Below are positions 63,233 to 64,000 of a stretch of DNA of 64,000 bases, piece by piece. The first letter of the stretch is position 1, and each line of letters begins with the position of its first letter. Origin of the DNA: Deinococcus taeanensis (GTDB taxonomy: Bacteria > Deinococcota > Deinococci > Deinococcales > Deinococcaceae); NCBI RefSeq assembly GCF_020229735.1, contig NZ_CP083455.1:1205001-1269000 (forward strand). The letters are read 5' to 3'. The notes beneath the pieces were generated by a model, which was not told the DNA's origin, made no database searches, and was given only the letters and a program-made list of their open reading frames with translations. Position numbers and translations under genes: made by a program.

Positions 63233-63939
63233 ACGTCCACCGTCCCGTGCGCGTTCAGCGCGTCCACAAGCGCCAGGACCTCCTGCAGGTCGTGAATGGC
63301 TTCGGGGTGCGTGCCGCGCAGGTCAATCAGGGTGGCGTGCATGCCCACGGCGCGCGCGGCGTCCACGTTCTCCTGCTTGTCGTCCACGAACAGGATCTCA
63401 CGCGGCGGCACGCCGAGCTGCTGCGCGGCGTGCAGGTACGCGCCGGGCTCGGGTTTGTGCACGCCGACCGTGCAGGTGGCGACGGCCGCGTCCACCAGGT
63501 CGTCGAGGCCCACGAACTTCAGGGTGCGGTCAATGCTGGGCAGCGTGTTGCTCAGCACGCCCACCCGCAGTCCCTGGTTCCGCAGGTGGTGCAGGACTTC
63601 ACGGGGGTTCGGGACCGGCTTCATGTAGGCCTCGTACGGCCAGCGGTTCATCAGCGCCTGGGTCTGCGCGGCATTCAGGTTCAGCTGGTTGGCAAGCTCT
63701 ACGCCGTAGTCCTGCCAGAAGGCGTCCTCGTCCGCAGGGGTGCGCAGGTGCCACCAGGAGAGGGCCCGCCGTTGCCACTGCTCGTGCAGGGCCGCGCCGA
63801 ACGTGTGCGGATCGAGTCCGAAGGTCGCCTGGCCCCACAGGGCCGCGTCCCGGTACACGCCAGGGTCGGTAAAGGCGATGGTGTCGTCCCGGTCGAACAG
63901 GACGGCGCGCACGGGGGAGGGTGGGGCCATGCGGGACAT
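63229..63939 (-). CDS. HAD-superfamily hydrolase (subfamily IA)
   Basis: Protein of 236 aa. HAD motif I VLFDRDDTIAF (nucleophile Asp; Arg in place of the usual Leu/Met after it), helical cap (about 25-95), motif II VLSNT, Lys in GVHKPEPGAY and motif III LFVDDKQENVDAARAVGM. ATG at 63939 has GGAGGA 5 nt upstream. An ATG at 63930 is 7 nt after TAGCAT and would be leaderless. Stop overlaps the dipeptidase start. Phosphatase substrate unknown. Confidence 0.9.
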   Translation of the reverse strand: MSRMAPPSPVRAVLFDRDDTIAFTDPGVYRDAALWGQATFGLDPHTFGAALHEQWQRRALSWWHLRTPADEDAFWQDYGVELANQLNLNAAQTQALMNRWPYEAYMKPVPNPREVLHHLRNQGLRVGVLSNTLPSIDRTLKFVGLDDLVDAAVATCTVGVHKPEPGAYLHAAQQLGVPPREILFVDDKQENVDAARAVGMHATLIDLRGTHPEAIHDLQEVLALVDALNAHGTVDV

Positions 63940-64000
63940 GCTAGTCCTCCGTGGAGGCGCCGGGTGAGCGCGGAGGTGGGGGCACCCTGCAGAAATCAAG
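63940..64000. other. Upstream region of the HAD gene, window end
   Basis: 61 bp with only the ribosome-binding site and promoter region of the HAD gene. Nothing else is visible. Confidence 0.4.

Overview
The window is a chromosomal segment of a Deinococcus-type bacterium. This rests on the high G+C, the Deinococcus-like protein repertoire, and the many start codons that lie only 6-8 nt after a TANNNT -10 box. Leaderless mRNAs of that kind are known to be abundant in Deinococcus. I see no rRNA, tRNA, insertion sequence, prophage or CRISPR array. Coding density is high and most genes are housekeeping.

Layout. 1-8 kb: DegV protein, an oligopeptide ABC transporter (binding protein and two permeases, with a clear sigma-70 promoter), a fumarylacetoacetase-family hydrolase, a GAF-GGDEF-EAL protein and an acyl-CoA dehydrogenase. 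9-15 kb: small heat-shock protein, miaA, glgC, then a WecA-like transferase overlapping wecB. 14.6-18.7 kb: an overlapping four-gene operon of unknown role (P-loop/TPR protein, two small unknown proteins, a DJ-1/PfpI protein lacking its nucleophile Cys). 18.8-28.9 kb: TPR protein, AI-2E-type permease, polar amino-acid uptake genes, a carbohydrate-type ABC ATPase, a small membrane protein-panC-pilT operon, purB and a secreted protein. 29-34.4 kb: recG, a LON-domain protein and rpsP-khpA-rimM-trmD. 34.5-40.4 kb: ftsE-ftsX-envC-like operon divergent from a C-terminal processing protease, then an HtrA protease. 40.6-47.5 kb: XpaC-like membrane protein, recQ, DUF1622 protein, HAD phosphatase, PhzF protein and asnS. 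47.9-52 kb: gap-pgk-GNAT-tpiA. 52-57.3 kb: yceI, lysC, PAP2 phosphatase, a 52-aa protein and uvrC. 57.4-64 kb: two coupled alpha/beta hydrolases and a peptide-degradation cluster (HAD, M19 dipeptidase, NlpC/P60, dipeptide epimerase, frameshifted Gfo/Idh gene).

The most notable non-coding signals are: four related 33-34 bp A+T-rich elements with a GTGA-N6-TCAC core (46059, 47856, 57370, 58985) that resemble CRP/FNR-family operators; a 17-bp palindrome over the recQ promoter that matches the Deinococcus radiation/desiccation response motif at 13 of 17 positions; a hairpin-rich 360-bp gap after glgC; and a long inverted repeat between gap and pgk. Notable coding anomalies are the M19 dipeptidase, which seems to start at CTG overlapping the upstream stop, the one-base frameshift at a G7 tract in the Gfo/Idh gene, a RecQ with two HRDC domains, and degenerate active sites in the DJ-1-like and EnvC-like proteins.
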